DNA of 27,691 bases, taken from IMG/VR virus record IMGVR_UViG_3300020147_000022, positions 1-27,691 of that record. One strand, written 5' to 3'. Shown here piece by piece: positions 20,946-26,841 of this stretch. How positions within the stretch are numbered: position 1 is the stretch's first letter; every line of letters starts with the position of its first letter. The translations under genes were made by a program, and so were the position numbers. This DNA comes from a virus. The notes beneath the pieces were generated by a model, which searched no databases, was not told where the DNA came from, and saw only the letters and a list, made by a program, of their open reading frames with translations.

Positions 20946-20960
20946 CAGCTATGCGTTTTT
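20937..20960 (+). terminator. Intrinsic terminator, copy 4 of recurrent boundary hairpin
   Basis: AACGCATA, loop ACAGC, TATGCGTT within a T run: an 8 bp stem. The TAA of the upstream gene lies in the left arm and loop edge. Confidence 0.75.
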
Positions 20961-20965
20961 AGGTA

Positions 20966-20994
20966 TCGACATCGCGTCTAAGAACCGGCATAGT
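20966..20994 (+). promoter_or_regulatory. Promoter after terminator 4
   Basis: TCGACA, 17 bp, CATAGT, starting five bases after the T run; the same -35 as after terminator 1. Broken inverted repeats (GTCT..GAAC and GTTCAGAC) flank the -10. Confidence 0.5.
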
Positions 20995-21023
20995 GTGTTC
21001 AGACAGACGAACGGAGAAGACCA

Positions 21024-21278
21024 ATGAAACGCGCTCAGACGATTGTGAACGACCTCACGAAGCTTGGTTTCAACTACGTCTTCGTGCCTTCTGCCGGGAC
21101 CGGGTACAGCGCCTTGGTGTGCGTCTCCAACGAAAACGGTGACGACTCCATTGACTACTACGGTGAGTGTCGCGGTGGTTATCCGTGGGTGAACCCGAAG
21201 ATTGAAGAATACGCGAAAGCGAACGGTCTGGAAATCCAGTGGGAAAATCCCGGTTGCATTGGTCTGTATCGAATCTAA
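21024..21278 (+). CDS. Hypothetical protein (84 aa)
   Basis: Single-gene unit behind terminator/promoter cassette 4, with ACGGAGAAG before the ATG. 84 residues: an N-terminal helix (RAQTIVNDLTKLGF), strands, and a Gly/Tyr/Trp-rich C-terminal half (YYGECRGGYPW; ENPGCIGLYRI). The composition suggests a compact alpha/beta domain. No family recognised. Confidence 0.6.
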   Translation: MKRAQTIVNDLTKLGFNYVFVPSAGTGYSALVCVSNENGDDSIDYYGECRGGYPWVNPKIEEYAKANGLEIQWENPGCIGLYRI

Positions 21279-21287
21279 AAATTCCTC

Positions 21288-21316
21288 TTGCGCCGACGCG
21301 CCCGTGCGCGTAAAGT
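21288..21316 (+). promoter_or_regulatory. Possible promoter with GC-rich spacer
   Basis: TTGCGC, 17 bp, TAAAGT, placed nine bases after the previous stop and 28 bases before the next ATG. The spacer holds a GC-rich inverted repeat (CGCG, 6 bases, CGCG). There is no boundary hairpin here. Confidence 0.35.
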
Positions 21317-21344
21317 GTTGCTAGACAGTGAGACGGGAGTTGTT

Positions 21345-21545
21345 ATGATGCCGAAGCGCCGCCAGAAATGCAAAGTCACGCCGGTTCAGGACGGAGACAA
21401 ATGGTTTCTTCAGGACGAACGTGGTGGGACTGTCGTTGACGCGGAACGGATGCGGCGTGCGTTTCTGTTCTGTCTACCGACGAAATGGTTCGACTCTCGC
21501 GAAGACGCTATTGCGTACGCTGTCAAGAACAACTATCAACTCTGA
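21345..21545 (+). CDS. Hypothetical basic protein (66 aa)
   Basis: 66 residues, basic at the N-terminus (MPKRRQKCKV), then strands and a helix (SREDAIAYAVKNNYQL). GGGAG stands about six bases before the first of two adjacent ATGs; the in-frame TTG at 21288 lies in the promoter region and would add an Arg-rich leader encoded by the -35 spacer, so it is rejected. No family recognised. Confidence 0.6.
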   Translation: MMPKRRQKCKVTPVQDGDKWFLQDERGGTVVDAERMRRAFLFCLPTKWFDSREDAIAYAVKNNYQL

Positions 21546-21557
21546 GGGAAAGCAGCA

Positions 21558-21785
21558 ATGCTCGCCAGCCCAACACAGACACCCTACAACGAACTTGATC
21601 CATTCTTTGACGACTGTGACCAAGACATTGAAAATCTTCTAGCCGAAGACGAAGAAACGTACGACGACGATTTCATTTACGATTACGAAAACGATGATCG
21701 TGAATGGACCGACGAAGACGAAGCGCACCTAGAAGAGTGGGAAGAACGCAAGCGACAGCGCATTGCGGAAAAGAACGAATATTAA
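21558..21785 (+). CDS. Extremely acidic small protein, possible DNA mimic
   Basis: 75 residues with 29 Asp/Glu against six Lys/Arg, so a net charge near -23. Acidic residues are spread from residue 12 to 68 with interspersed Tyr, Trp and Phe, unlike a simple acidic tail. A basic cluster (RKRQR) sits near the C-terminus. Small, very acidic phage proteins often mimic DNA and block nucleases or DNA-binding proteins (Ocr, ArdA and others), but no homology to those is visible; mimicry is inference. Confidence 0.6.
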   Translation: MLASPTQTPYNELDPFFDDCDQDIENLLAEDEETYDDDFIYDYENDDREWTDEDEAHLEEWEERKRQRIAEKNEY

Positions 21786-21962
21786 ATGAAAATCGAACCT
21801 ATCGCGTATGGTTTCATCGCTGCCTTCTCAGGTGCGGGTGGCATCTTCCTTGGACAGAATGACATGTCCACCGCATATATGTTCTTTTGTCTTGACATTG
21901 TTGTAATCGCGTTCACTGTGTGGTTTATACGAAGACAAAAGAATTGGTGGGGTATCAACTAA
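21786..21962 (+). CDS. Small membrane protein (58 aa)
   Basis: 58 residues starting directly after the acidic protein's TAA. Hydrophobic segments at about residues 6-23 (AYGFIAAFSGAGGIFLG) and 29-49 (AYMFFCLDIVVIAFTVWFI), then a basic-aromatic end (RRQKNWWGIN) that would stay in the cytoplasm. It fills the gap exactly to the phosphatase gene. Function unknown. Confidence 0.55.
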   Translation: MKIEPIAYGFIAAFSGAGGIFLGQNDMSTAYMFFCLDIVVIAFTVWFIRRQKNWWGIN

Positions 21963-21963
21963 A

Positions 21964-22518
21964 ATGCTATTCATTACTGGTGAAAACCAAGCGGTCAAGA
22001 CAGCGAAGCGCAACGGTGTAACGGACGTTCTTTCGATCAACGACCGCCGTTCGCCCTTCAGCTTCGCGCCACACCCCGGCATCAACGTCTATTGCAAGGT
22101 CTTTGAAGACTACGAAGACCCGAAGCAATGGCGCGCACCAACCGTGAAGGATTGTCAAGACATTCTTTCTTGGTGCCGCACTTTTACTGAAGACAGCACA
22201 GTGCTAATTCACTGTGCCGCTGGCGTGTCTCGCTCTACCGCCGCTGGACTTGCGTATCTGTGGGCAACGGGCGCCGACGATCCGGTTGGCACCATGCGGA
22301 TTGTTCGACCGACCGCCGCGCCTAACCTGTGGATGTCATACTGTTTTGACAGGTTGATTGGCGCGAACGGTGAACTTTATGTTTGCGCACGGGAACTCAA
22401 CAAAAAGAGTTGTTTTGCTTCGTTCGTTGTGCTAGAACGCAAAGCAAGAGCGGCGGACACGTTCCCCGACGAATTCAACAAACAGTTTGCAGCACTTTCA
22501 CAGGAAATCGAAGAATGA
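21964..22518 (+). CDS. Dual-specificity-type protein phosphatase
   Basis: 184 residues. HCAAGVSRS (His83, Cys84, Arg90) is the CX5R active-site loop of cysteine-based phosphatases. The preceding STVLIH strand and following STAAGLAYLW helix are typical of dual-specificity phosphatases, as is the downstream RIVRPTAAPN. Asp51 or nearby residues of EDYEDP may be the general acid. The enzyme removes phosphate from proteins or possibly from RNA 5' ends or lipids, as some family members do. The C-terminal 50 residues are extra and helical. Similar phosphatases occur in other T4-like and large phages. It overlaps the next gene as ATGA. Confidence 0.88.
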   Translation: MLFITGENQAVKTAKRNGVTDVLSINDRRSPFSFAPHPGINVYCKVFEDYEDPKQWRAPTVKDCQDILSWCRTFTEDSTVLIHCAAGVSRSTAAGLAYLWATGADDPVGTMRIVRPTAAPNLWMSYCFDRLIGANGELYVCARELNKKSCFASFVVLERKARAADTFPDEFNKQFAALSQEIEE

Positions 22519-22919
22519 CAACAAGTCCAATCTATAACGGCATTCTCGCTTATGTAAACCTACCGCGCAATGTGGAAGGCAAGCTACGACAGGCAAAGCG
22601 GCTATCTGAAAAGAACCCGTTTGTCAAGTGGGAATTTCCAGAATTCCTTTATCTGAACTTCCGCGCCAAAGAAACCTACGCTCAGTGGGTGAAGTTCTGG
22701 AAGATCGAAGTCAACGTGCGGGAATCGGAAAACCGCAGTATCAAGAAGCGCCTGTGTGACCCCGCGACCACCGACAGCGAAAAGGCGGGACTGACGCGCG
22801 CAATGGCACAGAACGCCGATGTGCTTCGCAACCTGTATTTCCTACGCCGTCTGTCAAAGGAACGCGCACAGCGTCAAGCGGACTACTTTTATAAGATTGG
22901 ACGGTGGAACAATGGATAA
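22515..22919 (+). CDS. Hypothetical basic helical protein (134 aa)
   Basis: 134 residues, basic, helical and rich in Arg, Lys and aromatics, e.g. AQWVKFWKIEVNVRE and NLYFLRRLSKERAQRQAD. ATGA overlap with the phosphatase. No known motif. The charge pattern would fit nucleic-acid binding, but this is weak inference. Confidence 0.6.
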   Translation: MTTSPIYNGILAYVNLPRNVEGKLRQAKRLSEKNPFVKWEFPEFLYLNFRAKETYAQWVKFWKIEVNVRESENRSIKKRLCDPATTDSEKAGLTRAMAQNADVLRNLYFLRRLSKERAQRQADYFYKIGRWNNG

Positions 22920-23190
22920 GCGTCATTTCACAGCGTTAGTTGTTCTCCTTCTTGTTGCGGTAGCGCTAATCCTTTCCGCGTGCAACGACGAAGCCAACGC
23001 CAACTGTCCCGGTCCCGATCAAATTGGCACGGTTGCGGACATGGAAAGCCGTCCCGGTTTCAAGGGCGTGACCTACAATTACGTGAAACTGGTTCGCGAC
23101 GATGGGACCGTGTGTATTCGCCAAGTGAGCGGCGAAGGCGCGCGGCTTTACAGCACTGGCGATAAGATCAGGGGACAGGTGACGAAATGA
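22912..23190 (+). CDS. Putative lipoprotein (92 aa)
   Basis: 92 residues with a classic lipoprotein signal: basic start (MDKRH), hydrophobic core (FTALVVLLLVAVALI) and lipobox LSAC with Cys24 as the lipidation site. The mature part is about 69 residues and polar, with two further Cys. It would be anchored in the inner or outer membrane facing the periplasm. Phage lipoproteins act as o-spanins or superinfection-exclusion proteins; neither a paired i-spanin nor lysis genes are next to it, so exclusion is the better guess. The start overlaps the previous gene by eight bases. Confidence 0.7.
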   Translation: MDKRHFTALVVLLLVAVALILSACNDEANANCPGPDQIGTVADMESRPGFKGVTYNYVKLVRDDGTVCIRQVSGEGARLYSTGDKIRGQVTK

Positions 23191-23513
23191 GCGAACGTTA
23201 TGTCTATTACACAACATACGAAGAAACAGAGGAAGACGGCACAGTCGTTGCTTCCGTAGAACTTCGTATCCACTACAATTTCTTCTACGGACACAGCGGC
23301 TATTTCAACTATGTGACGGGCGACTGTGACCCACCGTGCAGTGATGAATCCGAATTTGTCAAGGTGGAAATGCAAGAACCCGACAAGTCATGGGTGAACG
23401 CTGACGACCGCTTTGCCGTTTGGGCAGACCTGTTCGTGTGTGACAACCAAGGCGAACTAGCAGACCACGCCCGCAACTGGAAAAGAAAACACAGTGAATA
23501 CTACGAATACTGA
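23187..23513 (+). CDS. Hypothetical acidic protein (108 aa)
   Basis: 108 residues, strongly acidic and aromatic, beta-rich in the first half (RYVYYTTYEETEEDGTVVAS; RIHYNFFYGHSGYFNY), with two Cys in CDPPC. ATGA overlap with the lipoprotein gene. No family recognised. Confidence 0.6.
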   Translation: MSERYVYYTTYEETEEDGTVVASVELRIHYNFFYGHSGYFNYVTGDCDPPCSDESEFVKVEMQEPDKSWVNADDRFAVWADLFVCDNQGELADHARNWKRKHSEYYEY

Positions 23514-23685
23514 TACAACGCCACGCTGTTTCTGTGGCAAAGATAGCGTGTTTGTTGATACTTGGTTCAACTATTTTCCGTGTGCCGAACACAGAGACTT
23601 GACACCAAGCGCATACTCACAACTGGCAAACCCACCAACGGAACCGCCGAAGAAGACGCGTAAGAAGAGAGCGAAAAAGTCTTGA
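23494..23685 (+). CDS. Small Cys/His protein with basic tail, GTG start
   Basis: 63 residues starting with GTG inside the previous gene (20-base overlap). CFCGKD and CAEH form a possible CxC..CxxH zinc site. The C-terminal 15 residues are highly basic (PPKKTRKKRAKKS), as in nucleic-acid-binding tails. The stop overlaps the patatin-like TTG start (TTGA). No family recognised. Confidence 0.5.
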   Translation: MNTTNTDTTPRCFCGKDSVFVDTWFNYFPCAEHRDLTPSAYSQLANPPTEPPKKTRKKRAKKS

Positions 23686-24554
23686 CAAACCGATTTGTAG
23701 CCTTAGCGGGATTAGCGGGCGCCAACAACCACGGTGCGGGGTTTCTCGCTGCACTGAGGCAACACACCGAAGAAACTGGTGCGGCGCTACCGGATATGGT
23801 CACGGCGACTTCCGGTCAAATCTACGTCCTTTCGGAGTTTCTGAAAGGCACCGATTTGTCAACCCTTCTTGACGGTTCACCAACGCTTGTTCCGAACTTT
23901 TCAAACTATCTCATGAAGGTTTGGACCGGCAACATTACCGCCGAAGAACTGATTGCGCCAACCGGTCTTCTGACCCTCGCGCGCCCGGATGAATTTTACG
24001 AAGAAGTCGCGGAGAACCTGAACAACGCTCCGTTCATCGTTGCGTTCAATGGGTTTTCGTTGAACACCGGTTCAAGCGTAATTTACACCAATGCGCCGGG
24101 TGCCCTAGGTAGCGCCACGCTTCCCATTGACGCCGATGCCGTCAAAAACGCACTGTATCTTTCACTGTACGGTCTGGACAATTCCCCGACCGGTATTGTT
24201 GATGGTGCGTATCATCGCGCCGCCCTAGTTGCGGACGCCCTTGGTTTCTTGAAAGTGTTTTTCGTGCGACCGATTGCCGAAAATACTGGTGCCGAAGTCG
24301 CACCGAAAACCATTATGGAACAAAGCGCGTGGAACACAAAACGGTGGTTTCAAGCTTCGTACCGTGCTGAAGCCATGCCGTTTAAAGTTCTGCACTCGCT
24401 GGAACGCGGCGGTGCTATTGTGGTTCGCGCACCGCTGACAGAAGAGTACATTGAAATCATCCCTGATTCCGAACTTGTTTTCTTCAAGGAAAGCAAGGAA
24501 ATGTTTGAGACTTCCAAAAATACTTCGCTTGAAGTTCTACGAAAAATGTGGTAA
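23682..24554 (+). CDS. Patatin-like phospholipase, TTG start
   Basis: 290 residues. A glycine-rich N-terminal block (ALAGLAGANNHGAGFLAAL, the oxyanion region), then DMVTATSGQ with candidate nucleophile Ser44, then IVDGAYH with Asp174 in the DGA/DGG motif, form the Ser-Asp dyad of patatin-type lipases. The usual GTSGG elbow is altered to ATSGQ, so activity needs confirmation. Patatin-like enzymes hydrolyse acyl groups from membrane lipids; bacterial relatives also serve as effectors in anti-phage systems. TTG overlaps the previous stop and is the only plausible start. In a phage it may damage host membrane or act on lipids at infection or lysis; that is inference. Confidence 0.65.
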   Translation: MTNRFVALAGLAGANNHGAGFLAALRQHTEETGAALPDMVTATSGQIYVLSEFLKGTDLSTLLDGSPTLVPNFSNYLMKVWTGNITAEELIAPTGLLTLARPDEFYEEVAENLNNAPFIVAFNGFSLNTGSSVIYTNAPGALGSATLPIDADAVKNALYLSLYGLDNSPTGIVDGAYHRAALVADALGFLKVFFVRPIAENTGAEVAPKTIMEQSAWNTKRWFQASYRAEAMPFKVLHSLERGGAIVVRAPLTEEYIEIIPDSELVFFKESKEMFETSKNTSLEVLRKMW

Positions 24555-24556
24555 GA

Positions 24557-24850
24557 ATGAACGAGACTGAATATCTGTTAACGTGCATCGCTGAAGAGTG
24601 CAACGAAGTCTCTCAGCGATGCACCAAGGCGCTCCGGTTTGGGTTGTTCGAAACCCAACCGGGACAGCCGTACAACAACCTTGAACGGATCATCTACGAA
24701 TACAATGATCTAGTGACGGTCCTTCTTATGCTTCTGACAAGCATTAATGCGAACGAAGACATTCTAGACCCTGACTCCGTAGAAGAAAAAGCCCGTAAGG
24801 TCAAGAACCTAATGGAATACTCGCGCGCACAAGGCACGCTAAAGGACTGA
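24557..24850 (+). CDS. MazG-like NTP pyrophosphohydrolase-type protein
   Basis: 97 residues, all helical. AEECNE (Glu14xxGlu17) and YEYNDL (Glu48xxAsp51) fit the ExxE...ExxD metal-binding signature of the all-alpha (MazG/dUTPase-type) NTP pyrophosphohydrolases. KALRFG between them is typical of phage members of this group. Such proteins cleave NTPs or (p)ppGpp-related nucleotides to monophosphates; here they may adjust nucleotide pools during infection. The ATG after the patatin stop is preferred over a GTG three codons earlier. The first 70 bases contain a perfect 12 bp inverted repeat. Confidence 0.7.
   Translation: MNETEYLLTCIAEECNEVSQRCTKALRFGLFETQPGQPYNNLERIIYEYNDLVTVLLMLLTSINANEDILDPDSVEEKARKVKNLMEYSRAQGTLKD
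24583..24624. repeat. 12 bp perfect hairpin inside the MazG-like gene
   Basis: GTGCATCGCTGA and TCAGCGATGCAC are perfect inverted copies with an 18-base loop, within codons 9-23. This is long and GC-rich for a coding region and close to the start codon, so it may slow ribosomes or act as an RNA processing site. Confidence 0.6.
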
Positions 24851-24855
24851 ACACC

Positions 24856-25101
24856 ATGTCACAACATTTCGTCATTATCAACACGCCCACCAAAGCAGCG
24901 CTGTATCTTAACGACACCTTACGCGTTGTTGAAAACGACATCACTCTTGCTGACGTTTTCGCGTATATGACAGAAGCGGAACCTCTGTATCTGACTCGCT
25001 TTTACGCACAAATGAGCGACGATAGCTTTCCACACAGGCTAGATGATATTGTGCATAGCTGTTATGCACAACAAGGGCACGACATTCCAAATCTTATGTG
25101 A
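24856..25101 (+). CDS. Hypothetical protein (81 aa)
   Basis: 81 residues. It begins with a strand (HFVIINTPTKAALYL), then a helix (TLADVFAYMTEAEPLYLTRFYAQM). The C-terminal residues HSCYAQQ are encoded by a T-less copy of the boundary hairpin, so the present gene end may be an extension of an older, shorter gene. No family recognised. Confidence 0.55.
   Translation: MSQHFVIINTPTKAALYLNDTLRVVENDITLADVFAYMTEAEPLYLTRFYAQMSDDSFPHRLDDIVHSCYAQQGHDIPNLM
25049..25071. repeat. Boundary hairpin copy 5, inside a coding sequence
   Basis: TTGTGCATA, loop GCTGT, TATGCACAA: a 9 bp stem sharing the GCATA-5 nt-TATGC core with the four terminators. It lacks the T run (AACAAG follows) and lies 30 bases before the gene's stop. 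A promoter follows eight bases later, as with the other copies. Confidence 0.6.
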
Positions 25102-25107
25102 TAGATT
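25079..25107 (+). promoter_or_regulatory. Promoter after boundary hairpin 5
   Basis: ACGACA, 17 bp, TAGATT with TG placed as in an extended -10 (TGTGATAGATT). It keeps the GACA core of the promoters after copies 1, 3 and 4. The next ATG is at 25139. Confidence 0.4.
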
Positions 25108-25138
25108 ACGACCAATCCAAACGAACGGACACGAGACG

Positions 25139-25360
25139 ATGAACCGCACATTAGGTGAATTTGAAATCCCGGTAATTCCCGCAGACATTCCGACCGCCGC
25201 TGTTGGGGTGGATTGGTCGCGATTTGACGCACTCACGGACGAAGACATTCAGCGCGGAATTGACGAAGACCCTGACGCCGCGCCTTTCTGTGACGACGCT
25301 TGGTTTGCGTCCGCGACGGTGGTAATGCCGCGTGGTCTTGGTCCCAAGGTGCGCGCATGA
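25139..25360 (+). CDS. Antitoxin-like protein fragment (BrnA-type N-terminus)
   Basis: 73 residues. The core VDWSRFDALTDEDIQRGIDE, then DPDAAPFCDDAWFASATVVMP resembles the acidic linker region of BrnA-type antitoxins (D.S....LTDE.I...I..DPDAAP..D..WF..A..V.P). The ribbon-helix-helix DNA-binding domain that normally follows is absent; the protein ends in GLGPKVRA. No toxin gene is adjacent. It may neutralise a host toxin without autoregulating. The likeness is from memory of the family, and function is inference. Overlaps the next gene as ATGA. Confidence 0.55.
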   Translation: MNRTLGEFEIPVIPADIPTAAVGVDWSRFDALTDEDIQRGIDEDPDAAPFCDDAWFASATVVMPRGLGPKVRA

Positions 25361-25515
25361 AACTAGCACTGTATTTTCTTGCGTTACTTTCTGTTGGTAC
25401 TGGTTGCTTTGCGGTCTTTGCCAGCGATCTTGGTGATGGACAACGTTTTTGGGGCTTTGTTATGTCCCTTATGGTTCTAGCGGCTTCCCTCGTTGCAGCG
25501 AGCAACGAACAATGA
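25357..25515 (+). CDS. Small membrane protein (52 aa)
   Basis: 52 residues with two hydrophobic stretches, about 3-22 (LALYFLALLSVGTGCFAVFA) and 30-48 (RFWGFVMSLMVLAASLVAA), and a short polar link. The first could also be a signal peptide. Starts in an ATGA overlap with the antitoxin-like gene and ends in one with the next gene. Function unknown. Confidence 0.55.
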   Translation: MKLALYFLALLSVGTGCFAVFASDLGDGQRFWGFVMSLMVLAASLVAASNEQ

Positions 25516-25916
25516 TTTCGAAATATTATGTTGACCTTTCTTACGTTGTGGATTACCATGAAGGTGTCTATGATGATGGGTGGCAAGGCATCATTGAATG
25601 CGAGCCACACAATCTAGAAGACCGCATTCGACAGCGCTTCTATGAGAAAATCAATGAGCGCTGTGACAACGGCAAGTATGGGTTTGATTACAAAGATCAG
25701 CTTGTAATCAACAAAGTCTTTCATCTTCGTGGGGTTGAAGACCCCACGAAGTACAAGAGCGCCATTGCGCGGGCTATCGGTATGTACGAGAAGAAGCGCG
25801 CCGATGCCAAGGCGGCGGAAGACGCCCGCAAGCGCGAGGAAGAAGAAACGAAGCGGAAGGAAATTGAACTTCTGCAATCTCTTCTTGCCAAGTACCCGGA
25901 AGTTGTGGTAAAATGA
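25512..25916 (+). CDS. Hypothetical protein with C-terminal coiled coil (134 aa)
   Basis: 134 residues. A globular N-terminal half (residues 1-85) rich in Tyr and Asp precedes a long charged helix from about residue 90 (EKKRADAKAAEDARKREEEE) that should form a coiled coil. ATGA overlap with the membrane protein. A 10 bp GC-rich hairpin is embedded in its middle. No family recognised. Confidence 0.6.
   Translation: MISKYYVDLSYVVDYHEGVYDDGWQGIIECEPHNLEDRIRQRFYEKINERCDNGKYGFDYKDQLVINKVFHLRGVEDPTKYKSAIARAIGMYEKKRADAKAAEDARKREEEETKRKEIELLQSLLAKYPEVVVK
25725..25751. repeat. 10 bp perfect hairpin inside a coding sequence
   Basis: CTTCGTGGGG, loop TTGAAGA, CCCCACGAAG. It encodes LRGVEDPTK and is far more stable than typical coding structure; there is no T run on either strand. 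Possible pause or processing site. Confidence 0.6.
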
Positions 25917-26077
25917 CACAACAAACCAACAATGATTTGCGATGGGCGCTTGTTGAGTGTCTTGATAGACTAATTCTTTTTACGCGCGCCTTACCAGAAC
26001 ATTGCTCCAAAGAAGATTATACAGCAATTGAAAACGCAGAACGTGTGTTGTACCCTGAAGACGTGGTAAGATCATGA
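25913..26077 (+). CDS. Small helical protein (54 aa)
   Basis: 54 residues filling the gap between two supported genes, with ATGA overlaps at both ends. Two likely helices (NNDLRWALVECLDRLILFTRAL; KEDYTAIENAERVLY). No family recognised. Confidence 0.55.
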   Translation: MTQQTNNDLRWALVECLDRLILFTRALPEHCSKEDYTAIENAERVLYPEDVVRS

Positions 26078-26340
26078 ACAGCTTATATCCTGAGATTGAC
26101 CCGCGCGTTATGAATGTGGCGAGGGTGCTAGCGCAACACGCGTGCGTAATCCTTGATCCTATCAACGATCCACATATGTTCCATGCGCTGACAACCAACG
26201 CGAAACTCATTCGTCAAGAAATCATTAACGAGTGCGAAGAAACCATTCGGTCGCACCTAAAACTGAATGGCGACGAAATGACTTCAAGCGCGGTGGAAGA
26301 ACTCGAAATTATTCTTGACAAACTTAGAAAGATGAAATAA
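26074..26340 (+). CDS. Hypothetical helical protein (88 aa)
   Basis: 88 residues, almost entirely helical (VMNVARVLAQHACVIL; KLIRQEIINECEETIRSHLK; AVEELEIILDKLRKMK). Overlaps the preceding gene by four bases. It ends just before an A-rich stretch. No family recognised. Confidence 0.6.
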   Translation: MNSLYPEIDPRVMNVARVLAQHACVILDPINDPHMFHALTTNAKLIRQEIINECEETIRSHLKLNGDEMTSSAVEELEIILDKLRKMK

Positions 26341-26344
26341 AAAA

Positions 26345-26638
26345 ATGCACACAGGTTATGTCTTACACGCAGAAGAACTAGGCGTTTACGTTGGTGCCTT
26401 TTGGGGCTTTGGTTTCTGGTCACTTGTGGACAGCGTTGGTCAGACGCACGCTGTGACTTTCCCGACCAAACAAGCCGCTGGCGAACACCTTGCACAGCTT
26501 GCCGCTGGTGCCGACCTTCCTCCAATGTCAATGGTTGAAGTGCAGACCTACGAACCCGGTTACGCTGACGGTCGCGAACTGGTAGCCGCTGGTCTGGTGG
26601 AAGCCGCACAGCCGCTTCTTGCGAATGAACGCGAATAA
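26345..26638 (+). CDS. Hypothetical protein (97 aa)
   Basis: 97 residues. A beta-rich, aromatic and glycine-rich first half (VLHAEELGVYVGAFWGFGFWSLVD) and an Ala-rich helical second half (KQAAGEHLAQLAAGADLP). No clear SD: an A run precedes the ATG. The TAA overlaps the next ATG by one base. No family recognised. Confidence 0.55.
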   Translation: MHTGYVLHAEELGVYVGAFWGFGFWSLVDSVGQTHAVTFPTKQAAGEHLAQLAAGADLPPMSMVEVQTYEPGYADGRELVAAGLVEAAQPLLANERE

Positions 26639-26823
26639 TGGATATTGACAATTCGGACATTATCCGTCAAATCGCCGTTGTGCTTTGCAAGGCGGACGGA
26701 GTTGATCCTTACAAGACCGGTGTTGGTATCGGCAACATGTTTCCTGTAGGTAAAGAATATCAGCTATGGGAAGCACGAATCAAACAAGCAACCGCAGTAT
26801 TCGAAAACTTCATTGATTGTTAA
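26638..26823 (+). CDS. Hypothetical protein (61 aa)
   Basis: 61 residues in a TAATG overlap with the previous gene. Helix (NSDIIRQIAVVLCKADGV), a Gly-rich turn (TGVGIGNMFPVG) and a second helix (LWEARIKQATAVFENF). The plan resembles small phage proteins of unknown role. No family recognised. Confidence 0.55.
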   Translation: MDIDNSDIIRQIAVVLCKADGVDPYKTGVGIGNMFPVGKEYQLWEARIKQATAVFENFIDC

Positions 26824-26841
26824 CTGAGAAAGAAACGAAAC

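Noticed and set aside
22196-22217. 8 bp hairpin GCACAGTG/CACTGTGC in the phosphatase gene
   Set aside because: It falls on codons for the conserved LIHCAAG active site, so protein constraint can explain the sequence.
22383-22514. 44-codon upstream extension of the 134-residue basic protein
   Set aside because: It overlaps the phosphatase gene out of frame; the ATGA junction at 22515 fits the genome's usual coupling.
26214-26660. 148-codon open frame on the minus strand
   Set aside because: Low-complexity Arg/Ser/Gln composition and antisense to two coupled plus-strand genes.
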